From contig NC_030851.1 of assembly GCF_000208745.1 (NCBI RefSeq), forward strand, positions 17,359,752-17,423,751: DNA of 64,000 bases, written 5' to 3'. This DNA comes from Theobroma cacao. Taxonomy: Eukaryota; Streptophyta; Magnoliopsida; Malvales; Malvaceae. Shown in pieces: positions 12,513-24,840 of this stretch. Both the position numbers and the translations under genes were made by a program. Position 1 is the stretch's first letter, and the number at the start of each line of letters is the position of its first letter. Below the pieces are notes generated by a model. The model worked only from the letters and a program-made list of their open reading frames with translations, was not told the DNA's origin and did no database searches.

Positions 12513-13837
12513 AGTCAGATTTTTTGAGGGTTTTTCATTCAAGGCCACCTCTTTTCAGTTTTTCATCAACTTTGAGCTTTCTTACACCTATTTTTCACCC
12601 AAATCATCATTTTGGAAAATTGGAAACTTAGTTTTGAGTTTTATGAACAAAGATGACATCTTTCAACTTTCAAACCTTAATTTATGAAATTTCAACATTA
12701 AAAATATTATTTTTATGCCTAGATTTTTTGTTGAATCCTAATGCTCACAGGTTTTGTGATTTTCTTTAGCATAAAAGCTCACTTAAGGTAAGGATGGAGG
12801 ATTTATGGGTTTATAAGTATTTATTATGCTAAGTAGCAATGGGTTTAAACTAGAAAATTAGTTTTAGATGAATCTAATTACTTTCGAAAAGGCTTAGAAT
12901 GATTATTACAAGATTATTAGTCTAATTATTGATTATAATGATTGTTGAATATTTAGAATCAGTTGGAAGCTTCGAGGGATTCACCAAACTGGAGTCCTAA
13001 TCGTTGTTAGAAATTGAGTCTTCGAATAAGTGAGTGGATACATGTTATCAAGTATTTTGATATATAAAGTAAGCATGAATTTTATTATGCATGAGGAAAT
13101 ATTATTTTAAGAATGGCTTTACAAGGGATTTGATTATCAATGTTTTCAACTAGTTTGTGAATCTACTATGTATGTAAATATCCTATTATGTATTAGCTTT
13201 CAATAAGGGGGACAAGCCCTTGCAAATGCTTTCTATCAAAATGAGATGATTGGAATGATGTATATGCTTGACACAATATCGCATGGAATGTTTGGATGAT
13301 GTATGAGTTCTCACCTATGAGATAATGAATGATTATGACATGTATGTATATGATGTTGAAATGTTTGAAGGATATATGCATTCCATAATAAGATTATGAA
13401 TTATGAGATATAATATGAAATGTATTCCAAGAGATGTATGTGATGAGACTTCCATATATACTATGAGCTAAGTATGATAATGGTTAATGAGAAGGATTAT
13501 ATGATTATGGTGCAAGGTATGGATGAGAACGATCCCATACTTAAGGAATCCAAACGATATTGGGGATTGATCACTATCCACTTAAGTTGGGATGAGCACC
13601 AATCAAAGATGTAGGTAAAGCGGAAGGGCACTCACAAAGTGTGCTAGGAACCCGAGACAATGGGGGTTAAAAGCATTATTCACTTGAATAGGGTAGACAC
13701 CACTCAAAGTTATGAAATGTTTATATTGTAATAGGAAAGTTTTATGGAATGATGATGAAAGGCCAAACCTTTGAAAATCAAAATCTTGAAGAGAAAAGAA
13801 AGAAAAACCAAGTAAAAACATGCATTCATACTCAAGC

Positions 13838-14670
13838 TGATAATTCTTTTGTGTTTTCACTCCAATCTTTGTATATACTCTTTACACATTCTTCCTTTTT
13901 TGTACCCACCAAGCAAAATTGACCTTTTAGAGACACTGTCACTATTCATCATTGTAGACATTCTTGTAAAAGTTTTAACTCACCCTTTAAAAGTTAGTGT
14001 GGGTTGTGCTTGCTCCAGTGAAAAGGCCACTGTGGGTTATGCTTGCTCTTGTGAAAAGGCAATTGTGAGGGTTATGGTTAAGTCTCGAAAAAGCCATTGT
14101 GAGGGTTCTACTTGATTTCGTTAAAAAACAAGTTATGAGGGTTTTGCTTGATCTCGTTAAAAGGCATTTTCCACAGTGGATTTAAAACTCCTTAACTTGC
14201 TAAGGGAAATGACAAAGGCAATTGAGAAAACCAAACCTTTAGAAATTGTTTGTGTTTTTGTCTACGATTTTACATCTTTAGTTTGTTCAATTTCTTTAGA
14301 AAATAGCTTTTTGATTTACTCATTTGAAAAACATTTTGCATTCTCAAAAAGGATTTTCATATTACCTCTAGTTGTGCATCTTAAGTTGAAAAAGGGCTTG
14401 TTCTAAATTGCCATATTTTTCAAGTCATTAACAAAATCAAACCTTCATTTTCTTTGAAAACACTTCCCTAGAATCGACTATTGAATCTTTATAGTTGACT
14501 CTAAATAGGTATATCATTCTTAAAAGGGATATTGAAAAAGCATTGATTTCAAACATCTTAAGGGTCAATTTTTAGCTATTTTGGTTCAAAGGTCACCAAA
14601 AATTTTGAAATCCAATTTACCCCCTCTTGAACATTCTTGTTACTTATTTATTGAGCTAACATTTCTAACA
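13838..14670 (+). mobile_element. copia-type LTR, copy F2, inserted in the family-E LTR
   Basis: Starts TGATAATTC and ends ATTTCTAACA; it aligns over its whole length with F1 (10860-11661). The CTAACA end is the usual 3' end of this copia LTR type. Flanks are CAAGC on the left and AGGAT on the right; a 5-bp duplication is visible only if the right border is shifted (CAAGC/CAAGG), so the exact border is uncertain. The frame at 13849-14115 covers repeated TGCTTGCTC units and is not a gene. Confidence 0.72.
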
Positions 14671-14774
14671 AGGATTTTACCCAAAAAGCTGGGATTTCAG
14701 ACTGATCTATCGGTACATGAGGTTGATGTATCAATAGATTTTCTATGGAATACAAAATGAGGCATTTTGAGTGA

Positions 14775-14810
14775 AATCTATCGATACATTCCCAAATGTA
14801 TCGATAGATT
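14775..14810. repeat. perfect 16-bp inverted repeat with 4-base spacer
   Basis: Left arm 14775-14790 AATCTATCGATACATT, spacer CCCA, right arm 14795-14810, the exact reverse complement of the left arm. It is the best-preserved member of a family of TATCGATA hairpins in family E (variants at 12250-12450, 14705-14750, 29290-29485 and 31000-31110). Confidence 0.9.
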
Positions 14811-15617
14811 CTTCACAGAATTGGGTTTTCAAGTGTTTTTAAGGGATTTTCAAAGGCAAATGGTTTCCAACGATTTATGCAAACTTGTTTTGAATTAAAT
14901 GTTTTTGGAAATGTATTTAAATGCTATGTTTCATGAGTACTATAGAGATTGAGAAATTTTATGAATGTCATGAGATTATAAATGCATGGTTACGAAGACA
15001 TTTTCCCTTGGCTTGTCCTCTTCCTTGTATCTGCTCACAAAGTTTTTGTGAATCACACGTTAGTTTTCCTATTTTTGTTTTGCAAATCAGTGATTAGTCT
15101 GCACCCTTGTTGGAAAGATGAGCTCACAACCTTCTTTTTTTGGTAGGTGTCTAACAGCCACATGATTCCTACAAGTTCGAGTCATGTTTCCTTGACGAGT
15201 TGATCTTTACTTTATGTTTTTGGATATTTGAACATGTTTATGATGATATAGCCAATGGTTGGCATTAACTTTATGAATGTTATGTTTATATGCACAAAAG
15301 TGGTTTGAGGACATATATGGACACTTGAAGGTGTAGATAAATAAATATAGGATATGATATGATATATGAGTTTTGACTCTTATGTTAATAATGAATGGAT
15401 GTGAATATACTATTTATGTTGAGAAGTTTCATGATCGTGTATTATCGCTTATGGATATATGCATGTAATGGTATATTGGTTGCCTTATGTATTATGATGA
15501 TGGTTAATGAACCATATAGAGTATGGAAGAAAGCAAGGAGCCTTGCTTGGGCCTAACGTATATACTCGTCAAAGTTTTTGCGCTGGTCACGATCTCTTCA
15601 CAAGATGGGATGTGACA

Positions 15618-17425
15618 CTGTATGTGTCTAAGGAAAAGCACTGATTGGCTAGACAATCAGCTATGCCCTATGGCCTCAAGGAAAAGCACCTTCATGTGGA
15701 TTCGGTCCCTAGTTCTGCCATCTCCACTTACCACTTTCAATAGACGAGTCAGATAAAAATTACAGGAGTCGTAGGACACAATACTTCCAAGTACAACGCG
15801 TAACTTCTTTCTTCTTTCTGTTTTTTGTGTTTTTTTTTTTTAAATTCGTCTCCCTTGGTCAACCTTTCAAAGGACCCATTTCAACCCTCTACTCGTGTAT
15901 GCTTGGACTTTTGGCCAAGAAAGTGACTAAGATCAGGACAAGGAAAAAGACTATGCAACCACAAAACAAGCAGATCAGCTATATTAATTAAGAAAAAACA
16001 ATAAAGGATACCCAAGTAGAGGCCACAAGTCTATACTGTATATATGTTTTGTGATGTTACATGCAATTTATTTTTGGGCTAAAGAAGTTTCAACATAATT
16101 AGGTGGCTCTAACCGTCACTAAAACGTTGTACTAATCAATTAAAAATTCTTATTATATCTTTCTTTGAAGAAAAAAAAAAAGAAAGAATAATGATTACTG
16201 AAAATAACACTGTTACCATTTAACAAGGACATGAAATTAGTTTTAACAGTATTTTTGCTGTAGGAGGGTGTTCCCTCGCTCTCATTGGACAAATGAGATA
16301 GCCATTTATCCAAGAATGGAATCAGTGGAACAGATGATACATCTACCATTTTCAACGTTTTTTCCAGTGCTAAGATGTACCATTAAAAACGATTGGCCAA
16401 ATTGGAAATAAGTTAGATAAAAGAAAAGGTAAAACAAGGAAAAGGGTTTGCCAATGGCCACTTAAACTCACTTCAAACAATAAAGATGATGTGAAACTTG
16501 AGAGTAGTGATTTTAGATTCCCATTTAATTACGTTTCTTTTGCACGTATAGGAATCAAACAAACAAACAAAGAAAGCAAGATTTGAGGAGTGCCTACGTG
16601 CCTTACAACACCTTTGATAAGGAAATAAGATTAAAACTTAGTTTGGGGTTATAAAATTTCTAAATTAGCTAATCTCCCCTTCCCCTCCTAAAATTTTTTT
16701 TTTTAGGTATGGTACTTAAAAATATCTCTCAATTATTCAGAAAAATTCAAATAAATTATTATTTTTTGTTACATTTGATTATATTTTTATATTTTTATTT
16801 TAAATTAAATAAACTTTTATAATTAATAGTTAACTAACTATTGTTAGTCAAAAAATTATTTATCATTATATGTCATATGATATTGATGTGACATATTGAT
16901 ATATCATAATAGATGATAAAGTGTCATTTTGATTTGTTATGATTATAAAATCACATGATATTTTTCATCTTTCACATCAACGTTACGTGAGTATAAGATA
17001 TAAATTATATTTTAACGAATGATAATGAATCAATTGTTAGTTATAATCACTTATGTACTTCAAAATAAAAATAGATAGAATTAATTAAACACAATAAAAA
17101 AATAAAATTTTTTTTAAATAGTTGAGACATTTTTTCAAATATTAGGTAAAATTTTTAATAATAATTGATCAATATGCTTGAAATTTTATGTTGAGCTACT
17201 TAATGGGTGTAAATTTTCAATTTGATGAGTTGGAGTTGAAGTCACAAACAAATGATAAAAGAAAGAAAAAAGGTTTTGGATAAGACAGGTCATTTTGAAA
17301 GAGAAAGGAGAAGAGTTTTGCAATCCAGACGTAGTCTAAAGCTTTGCTAGGTGACCCAGAAAGAAGAAAGAAATTAAGTGCATAGTTGTGTTTTTCTTCC
17401 ATATTTAGATCAGAATGGAGTTTTA
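15618..17425. other. intergenic, no gene recognised
   Basis: Begins right after the LTR end GTGACA. A 7-bp stem (CTGATTG...CAATCAG) sits at about 15643-15662. Minus-strand frames at 16140-16355 and 17217-17402 have no recognisable motif and low-complexity sequence. From about 16670 to 17170 it is very AT-rich, with TATGTCATATGATATTGATG-like repeats that resemble, in composition and some words, 24950-25330 on the other side of the GT47 gene. It may include old DNA-transposon relics; nothing firmer can be said. Confidence 0.5.
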
Positions 17426-18483
17426 TAGCATGTTTGGTTTGGGGAATGGCTAAGCCATTCCCCTTTTATTCTCAAAGAATTTTGGTTCTTTTGTTTGGTT
17501 GAAAAATGGTCCAAGGAATAGCCATTCTTATGGAATGGCTATTCTTCAAAATCCTTCAAAGCCAAGGAATAGCTAATACCACCTTCTCCCATGGTATTAG
17601 CTATTTTATGGTTGAGGAATAAATTCAAAAATTTATAAAGATAAAAATACCCCTTACAAGTTTAAAAAATTACAACTTCATTTGTAAAAAATATTATTTT
17701 TCTCTCTTTCTCCTCTTTCTCTCACTTGATTCCAACTTTTAATAAAATATTAATATTAAAATTAAATAAATATAATATTTATAATTATCAATTATTAATA
17801 AAATAAATTATAAATTATTCTTATTTAAAAACAAAATAAATTAAAATTAAATAAACATAATATCATTTAAATTAGATAAACAATATTAATAATTAAATCA
17901 TACATTATTAATATTTTAAATAAATTACCAATTATTATATTTAAAAAAATAAATAAAAACGGTGCTCTCTAGCTCACCAAAAAAGGGGAGCCCCAAATTG
18001 GGTTATCTAGTAAAGCACTAGTGCTCCCTTAAGGAGCCCCAATGGGAGCTCTGGTGCTCCCTAAATGAAAAGTTTTTTTTTCTTTTTAATTAGTAAAAAA
18101 TAATAAAATTATATAATAGTAATTATAAAATTTAATCAAGGGTAAATTTTCGTTTTACCCTTGCCATGTTAGCAAGTTGATGGAAANATTATTAATATTT
18201 TAATTAAATTCTAGATTATTAATATTTAAAAATCTAATAAAAATAAATAGTTATATAAATAATAAAGGGTGTTTTTGTCTTTTTATTTTCTATTTCTTTC
18301 TTATTCCAAAATTATTGTTACGAACCAAATACTACAAAAAGTCATAATAATTATTCCTGTCCTATTCCCTTTGTCATACCAAACTAAGTAATAACTATTT
18401 TATTCTATTCCCACCTCATTCTATTCCCACATAATAACTATTCTATTCCATTCCTATCTATTCCGCCAACCAAACGTACCATT
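17426..18483. mobile_element. candidate non-autonomous DNA transposon (terminal inverted repeats)
   Basis: The left end reads AGCATGTTTGGTTTGGGGAAT and the right end, reverse-complemented, reads ATGGTACGTTTGGTTGGCGG: both share GTTTGGTT-GG within the first 20 bases, followed by GGAATGG/GGAATAG words in inverted orientation. A TTA trinucleotide lies next to both ends and could be a target duplication. GTTTGGTT termini and a 3-bp TTA/TAA duplication are known from PIF/Harbinger-type MITEs, but at about 1.06 kb it is long for one. The interior is AT-rich without genes; one N is at 18187. Class assignment is tentative. Confidence 0.5.
17958..18066. repeat. GC-richer palindromic block inside the DNA-element relic
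   Basis: The words GGTGCTCYCTA, GGAGCCCCAA and AGCACTAGTGCT (perfect palindrome near 18014) occur in both orientations in about 110 bp, standing out from AT-rich surroundings. It could be a small nested MITE or a fold-back segment. Confidence 0.45.
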
Positions 18484-21400
18484 AAGTTGTCATCCCTTCT
18501 TTCGGGTTGAAAGCTAAACTGGAGTGAAGTTACGAGTGATTTGCCATCAGTAAGCAAAGTCTCACAAATTAAGGTAAATTTGACAAAATTATGGCACAAG
18601 CAAGCAACTAATAAGTAAGTACACTGATGTTTCCTTCAGCTGATGTAACTCAATTTAGAAAATTTGAACAAAAAACTTGATAATGGAATTTATACCCATT
18701 TTCGTAACGGAACAAGGAAAAACAGAAAACAGAGAGAGAAGGATATACTCACCTCGCTTGAGATCTACTTGCCAGCCCTGTGTATCTCTTCCGACACTCG
18801 CTCTCTCTTAGATTTTGTTAGATATTCTCCCTCTTTACTCTTATCCTTTTATAAGCAAATCAGGTGCTACCCTACCATTATTATATTAGTCTATACATTC
18901 TCATGTGATGGGTTGTACTTCAGAAACTCCAAGCACGTCAAGTCCTCCTACAGATATTTTGGTACAACTAATCCAACTACTTTAGATGTTGGCCTTTGAG
19001 GGAATCTTTGTTGATCAACTAGTGCTTTTCTTTTCTAGAAGCATGCCCCCCTTCTTTCTGCCTATCGATACCTTCAAAATTTTGTGTCAATTTCAACCAT
19101 ACGCCTTGACGAGAGCCATGTGGTGCAGTTTTCATCATACATTGAAGAATAATGGTCAAATTTATCACTTAACTGTATTGGCACCGTACTACTTTTATTA
19201 CTCGACTTTAAATGAAATCCTTAATTTTCTTGTTGGAAAGCATAAGGTTAAATGAACTTTTTCAAGGGTCATGTTTACGCTCAGGTACGACAGAGCTTGG
19301 CACGTAAGCTACCGTCTATGCATTTACATATAAGAGGGAATATGTTAGGTGTCATATATTTTTGCTCTTTTAATTTTTTTTATTTATTTTGCTCTTTATT
19401 CATTTTTATAAAAGGTACAAAATAAATAATAATAATATCAATGCAATGAAGTCTTATTTAATAAACTTTATCACTGAGTGCTGCTTAATTAGTTATTTTT
19501 ATGTAAAATGACGATTCTGTTTTCCAACAAACAAGCATAATTTGCTTGTGGTTTGTCTTTTAAATGACCCTATGACTCCAAAATGACTGTTAAATAATCT
19601 TTAATAAAAAGAAAAAAATTTTGGGTTAACTTACATTTTGTTTGCTTCATATTTTTATTGTTTATTTTTATTTACATTAATTACTTTTAATAAATAATAA
19701 ATAATAAAAATATAAACTAAATAAAAAAAAGTTAGCTAATGGATTTAAAAAAAAAGAAAACTGTGATAATAAAAGTTCACCATAAACCGTACAAGAGGAA
19801 TAATTATTAGAGATGACAATAAGTGCTTTATAATTATGTATCTAATATTATCTAATCTGATTAAATAAAATTAAAACATCTTAATCGAATATGAATAGAG
19901 TTTTGATAGTAAAACTATTACTCTTTTTTTTTTTGAAAAGCTATAGTAAAACCATTACTTGTCATAAATTTGAGTAAGATTCAAGTAGTAGTTTTAAAAT
20001 ACTCACTATCTGAACTTGATAATAATTAATAGTTTTTAATATAAAATTTTAGTTTTATCTATATTATTTTTAGTTTATAAATTACTTAAATTTATATAAT
20101 ATTTATAAAATTCATTCATTGTTTTAAATACAATTTTAAACGTTAATTTAATTTTTATTAATAATATATATAAAAATTAATTTTAAATCTATTTTAATTA
20201 AATATTTAATGAATTTGAGTATTTACTAGATTGTGTCTAGAATAATTTGAGTACGAGTTTGAGCAAAATTTAATTAATTATTTATAAAATTTAAATATTT
20301 TAATAAATAATAGAATTCGAGATAGAATACTTTATAAATATCGGGTGCTTCGCTTACTCCTTGAGCTCTCTAAATTAACTACCAATTAAAGCTCTCATTG
20401 TCAGTTTAGTTGAAGATTAGCTGGATTGATAGAGTTATTCCTTGTACACAATTTATTTGACTCGTATATTAGTGTTCAAAGGGAAGAGATGAAATTAGGC
20501 CCCATTATCTAGAAACTCGGCTTTGAGTTTTAGAACTTCTGTCGCTGATTTTTCTATAGCAGTCCAACATTGTTTTAGGTAGTGATTTCACTTTCAAGAC
20601 AAGATTTTATACTTTTCCTTTTCCCCTTTGAACCTTTTGGCGTTCAAAGTGAGTATGAGAGGGTGTATGAAAAGCATATTACTGCTGAGAAATTGGCCCG
20701 TCTAAAGGCTTTCTTATTGTCCTCGGTGGTTGGGTGCTTGAAATTTACTTCCCAGCAGCTGGCAAGCCAAGCTTCACCAAGAAAAATACAAAGGGCGGCT
20801 GGTAAGGAAAGGAAAAATAATGACAAAAATCTCTCAAGCCAGGGATGAGTAGTTCATGGTCTCTTGACCAGCTCCAAGAAAACCAAAGCCTCCTTCGGTT
20901 TAGACAGGGCTGCGTTGGTTGGCAACATGCCCAAAGTCTTTCCACGGATGAGATCCAATCAATCAATAAACCGGACAGGGTCAGTGGAAAACAACAATTT
21001 AGTAATTTTGAATATAAAAGCTAAGATTGAGACATGACATATTCCAACTTAGATCTTCAGTTTCGATCGCTGAACATACATCTTAATTGGAGCAGTTGGA
21101 AAATGGCTTCCAGAATTTCAACGTGACCGCAATATTTCACCTTCCCTCGTTACTGAAATTGCATCCAGGCAGGCTTTCTTAAGTCTCAAGTCTCATAGCT
21201 ACCAAGAGATTAGAAAACAATGACAAAATTATTTCCGCATATTTGCCAAAACGAAGCTTCCTTCTACAGTACAAGACCAATTAAAATGAAAAGCTTAAAG
21301 TCAGTTTTCTCTGGTAAATGAATTAGCTTGATCACTTTCATTGAATAACCTTACACAAGATTTGAATGCAAGATTAGAACCTATTCATAACAACCTCTCA

Positions 21401-21725
21401 AATGTTTCTACATGTGTAAATCCTATGTCATTACATTATCTATATCACTTCTGCACTATAAACTGATGGAAAAACATTATTACCTGTTACCAGACAAAAA
21501 TAACTGGGAATAAATCTTAATATTCACTTCCTCGCTCACTCAGAATGCTGGAAAATAGCAGGGGAAAAAAAATTGAAGCCACAACTGTAACTCATGAGCT
21601 CAGTGAAGCTGGCCCACGGTGTTTGATTGTGACTTCTGAGTACCTTTACTTCTTCCCAGCCATGGGGTGTCACCATAAATGAAGGAAGATTGTGATGCAC
21701 AGTGTCACAAAAGCAAGATTCTAAG
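18484..21725. other. gene-free stretch left of (downstream of) the GT47 gene
   Basis: Frames at 18664-18999 and 18986-19255 (plus) and a plus/minus pair around 20582-20966 have no family resemblance I can name, and no splice-supported extension was found. 19360-20340 is strongly AT-rich. The last few hundred bases before 21726 should contain the 3' UTR of the minus-strand GT47 gene. A transcribed non-coding locus cannot be excluded in 20.4-21.0 kb, where composition is more balanced. Confidence 0.45.
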
Positions 21726-24649
21726 TCATCTCTTCCGCCGCCACCAATCTGGAACTTTCAACCTTCTACTTCTATGTACAGCCAGTTGGACACCTGGAAG
21801 CTTGTGCTTTACCTGTCTCCATAACATATTGACAGCATCTTCCTTCTTTGGAGGGTACTGGAACTCATAGTGACGGGAAATATTCTTAAGCAACTTCCAC
21901 ATTTGAACCCATCTATTTTTTGGAAATTGACGCAGATGATTGACCAAATAACCTGGTTCTAACGCCTCTTTCATAGAGAAGAAAATTGAGAATTCAGTGT
22001 AGTCAATTTCATCCTCATAGGGAAGCTCAATTTTGTCACTGACAATCACAGGAACACAATGGCTCACAATAGCATCAAATAGTCGGCAAGATGAAGGTGT
22101 GTCCCCAGCAGGATGCAGACAGAACTTCGATGAACGCATCCCTTCTGTAGACTAATACACAAGAAGATGAAAGAAATAAGATAGTTGGCATAGTCATAGC
22201 ATAAAAATTTATTAGAGAATGCAAGCTGACTCCAAACTGTCTCTACAGATTGAAAAGGAGATTATTTTGTTTTAGATTTTAAATATTTTTGGGAGAGTTA
22301 TTAACCATAATAGAGTGAAAAAAATTTCCATCACAAAATTATTGTCTGAAGCTAAGCACCATAAGTATCACACAATGTCAAAACATTCAAAGAGAAAGTA
22401 CAAAAGGCACCGTAATGGTGCCACTAAAGATTGGTACTCATGACTGTTGAAAGCCTCCACAACATGTACTGACAAGCAGGTCCTTTTTCAGCAGCCAGAA
22501 GGATGCAGGAAACAAGGATCACCACTTTGTGATTTGAATGTCTAGAAAATAGCATAGTTCCTAGGGCCTACACAAGCAGCATACCATTTTAATGTTTTTT
22601 GGAGTTGCTACACTCTTTTCATAATGAACATCATCACTACCAGCCAATATCTTTGCCAGTTTGACTCGAATTTTCCCTTCCTGCAAGAGAAAATGGCCTT
22701 GAGTTGAGTAATATTACCCAGATCGAACAGAAGTTGTATGAATAGAATATTTGAGTCTTAAAAACTATCATACATCTTTCCTGACAGTATTCCCCCGGAA
22801 GAAAAGAAGTGTAGTTCGAGACTCATATGGGTCTAGAGGGTCATCATCTGTGAAGGAATCCACAACGTGTACATAAGGGGCAACCACATCTTTGCTAAGA
22901 CTTGACATGGTTTTAGGATAGCGGCCAAAATCTACGACAATAAGAATAGATGCATTCAATTGCTCGCGAAGAAATCTGAAAGCATTTGGATGTGTCATGG
23001 GAATTACATGGTCTCTGCCTCCAGACCTTTGATAGTACTTGGATTGCTGCAAGAATTCGAGTAACTCAACCTAGAGGAGATGCAATTCAGATTAGAAAAC
23101 TGAAATACTAGATAATACTAGCAGTCAACAGTACAAGTAAAACACAAAGTATGAACTACGAACTAGAGAAACTCATCAGCAGCAGAAGGGAATAAATAGT
23201 CTTTTCAAAATGTTTGCACAAATTTGTATTTTAGTAGTATAACAGAATCTTAAGGAGTGAAGCCTGATAATATTTCCATCAACCTCTGCGAGGTCCAAAA
23301 TTGTTGTTCACTGCTTGCTTGCAGATAGCAAAAGACAGCATATAAATGTTCCTTAGAAAAAAGATTGAGAGAATTGCAACAAACATTTACTCTACACTCT
23401 TCAAAAAAATACCAAGAAGCATGCATAGGGCCTCCTTTCTCTAGTAATCACTACCATCAATAATGGAATGATTGACTAAGGATTGGATGCATCATGATCC
23501 AAAGATTAACTCAAGTTATTATGTGTATACATGTTTTTTTTTGCAAAGCATAATTTTAGACATTTAAACCTTTCCAATCGTATACATGTTTTTTTGAGGA
23601 AACAATGTGTATAAATGTTTAAAAGCAACATTTCACAAATCAATTCCACGAAATCAAACCTTTTGTCATTCCACAATGCTAGTTCCCTGAATCATTGGCT
23701 AATTCTTCAACATGTCAAAAGCACTAGCAAGCAGCATTTCTTTTCCTCTACTTAGTAATCAAGTGGTAAATGTACCTAAAATTCTTAGCATGCGCTCTTT
23801 CATAACTTCCAATGCTACCCACATCTAATCTCATCTGCCAGAGAGCCAAAGTCTCCTATTTTCCTGGTATTCAATATCAGTGAAGGAAGTGTTTCAAATT
23901 GGAATTAGAAAACAAAGAAAGTAACCAATTGAGCTTATTTTATTTACTTTTAGGATCGAAACAACTAAATCCCAACTTTCCAATCTAGTTTCTTTCCTTT
24001 CCTCAAACTAAGTAAACCATTAATCACGTTACTATTTAAAAACAAAGCTACCAAGTTCAATTCCAGTGAAACACTGCTAATAAAACAAGGCAACCGCAAA
24101 CTACGCATTCAACCACGGTTAAAAAAAAAAAGATAAACAGCTTAAAGCGACCAATTAGCATGTAAGAACCTGTAATTGGCGATCGATCTCCGTCTCAGGA
24201 TCCGTCATATTATGCCCGTGTGTATTAAAACTCAACGAAGAAAAAAATGGCACAAAAAAAGCGTCAGCCTTTTCGGGATCCGAAACCCTAACGGCCTCCC
24301 TCCCATCTTCATCTTGGCCGTCGTAAAGGAGCGATGCCATCAGCCAATACTCCACGCTGTGCTGCCTCTTTATCCCCGAATTCGAGGGCCACGGCGGCAA
24401 ATTCTCCATGGTCACAGGAGCCGCTTCCTCGGAGCTCCGGCGATCCAGCATGCCGACGTGGAATTTCCGAGGGAGATCGTACATGTAAACGCGGAGGGGG
24501 CGGCCGGTAGCACAAAGTGAGCGTAGAACAGGGGGTGACTGTAGTAAGGGGAAGAAGTATGATCTGAGATCAACGGTCCCAACGTAGATTGAACATGAAA
24601 CGAGGAACAGAATCACGAATGTTAAACAGATTGCGGCTTTACCGTACAT
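21726..24649 (-). CDS. GT47 exostosin-family glycosyltransferase, four exons, 432 aa
   Basis: Exons (minus strand): 24170-24649, 22774-23070, 22585-22680, 22151-21726; all three introns are phase 0 with GT...AG ends (1099, 93 and 433 bp), giving 1299 coding bases with the TGA at 21726-21728. An upstream in-frame extension to 24700 would begin with GTG, so I take the ATG at 24649. The protein is type II: a hydrophobic anchor at residues 5-24 right after MYGK, a stem, then the exostosin domain: [11 protein letters not shown] (53-63), the [13 protein letters not shown] tract before the first intron, GGRDHVIP (177-184), IVVDFGR, and the nucleotide-sugar-binding tract [19 protein letters not shown] (301-319). 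N-glycosylation sequons lie at N147, N199 and N381. Length and motifs fit plant GT47 enzymes, best the ARAD-like arabinosyltransferase group, which build cell-wall polysaccharides in the Golgi. The sugar specificity cannot be told from sequence. No disabling mutation is seen; it is the only intact host gene here. Confidence 0.93.
23071..24169 (-). other. intron 1 of the GT47 gene
   Basis: Donor GTTCTTAC after ...CAATTACAG (24170) and acceptor ...CTCTAG before GTTGAGTTA (23070). AT-rich, no coding frame, no recognisable transposon. The sequence after the donor contains a run of T on the coding strand (24119-24131 as A on plus). Confidence 0.85.
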
Positions 24650-24840
24650 TGTTCTTACAGGAGTTGGAAGAGAGAGAGATGGTCTCTCTGTTTTGCTCAC
24701 TGGTTTTCTTTACGGTGATTCGATGTCTTATAATGTCTATGCTGATTGTTCTTTCTGTCAATTTCGGAGGACAGAAAGGAATAAAGCGCTAACTCCTCTA
24801 CCTTTATCCACACTTGAAGCAAAACAAACAGAAAAGGTTA
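24650..24840 (-). promoter_or_regulatory. 5' leader and proximal promoter of the GT47 gene
   Basis: On the minus strand the 50 bases before the ATG are CT-rich (CATCTCTCTCTCTTCC near 24681-24666), common in plant 5' UTRs. The leader is open in frame with the gene up to a GTG at 24700 but has no earlier in-frame ATG. I cannot place a convincing TATA box or transcription start. Confidence 0.5.

Larger units (their letters stand above)
12047..15617 (+). mobile_element. 3' LTR of the chromovirus-type element, family E (copy E1)
   Basis: Starts TGAAATCTCACC just after the polypurine tract and ends GGGATGTGACA at 15617, interrupted by F2 (13838-14670). Net length is about 2.74 kb, similar to LTR families A and B. 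The 3' third is similar to 35300-35776 (TTGAGAAGTTYCATRAT, then a GGGATRTGACA end), where the end is next to a PBS, supporting this boundary. Blocks of TATCGATACATT-type hairpin words lie at 12250-12450 and 14700-14810. The minus and plus frames inside it are not genes. Confidence 0.75.

Noticed and set aside
18664..19255. Two adjacent plus-strand frames as a possible host gene
   Set aside because: No recognisable family, no supported splice sites, low complexity; not enough to call a gene.
24176..24520. 114-codon plus-strand frame
   Set aside because: Antisense shadow of exon 1 of the GT47 gene.
24647..24700. GT47 protein starting at 24700 (449 residues)
   Set aside because: The codon at 24700-24698 is GTG, not ATG; a nuclear plant gene should start at the ATG at 24649.
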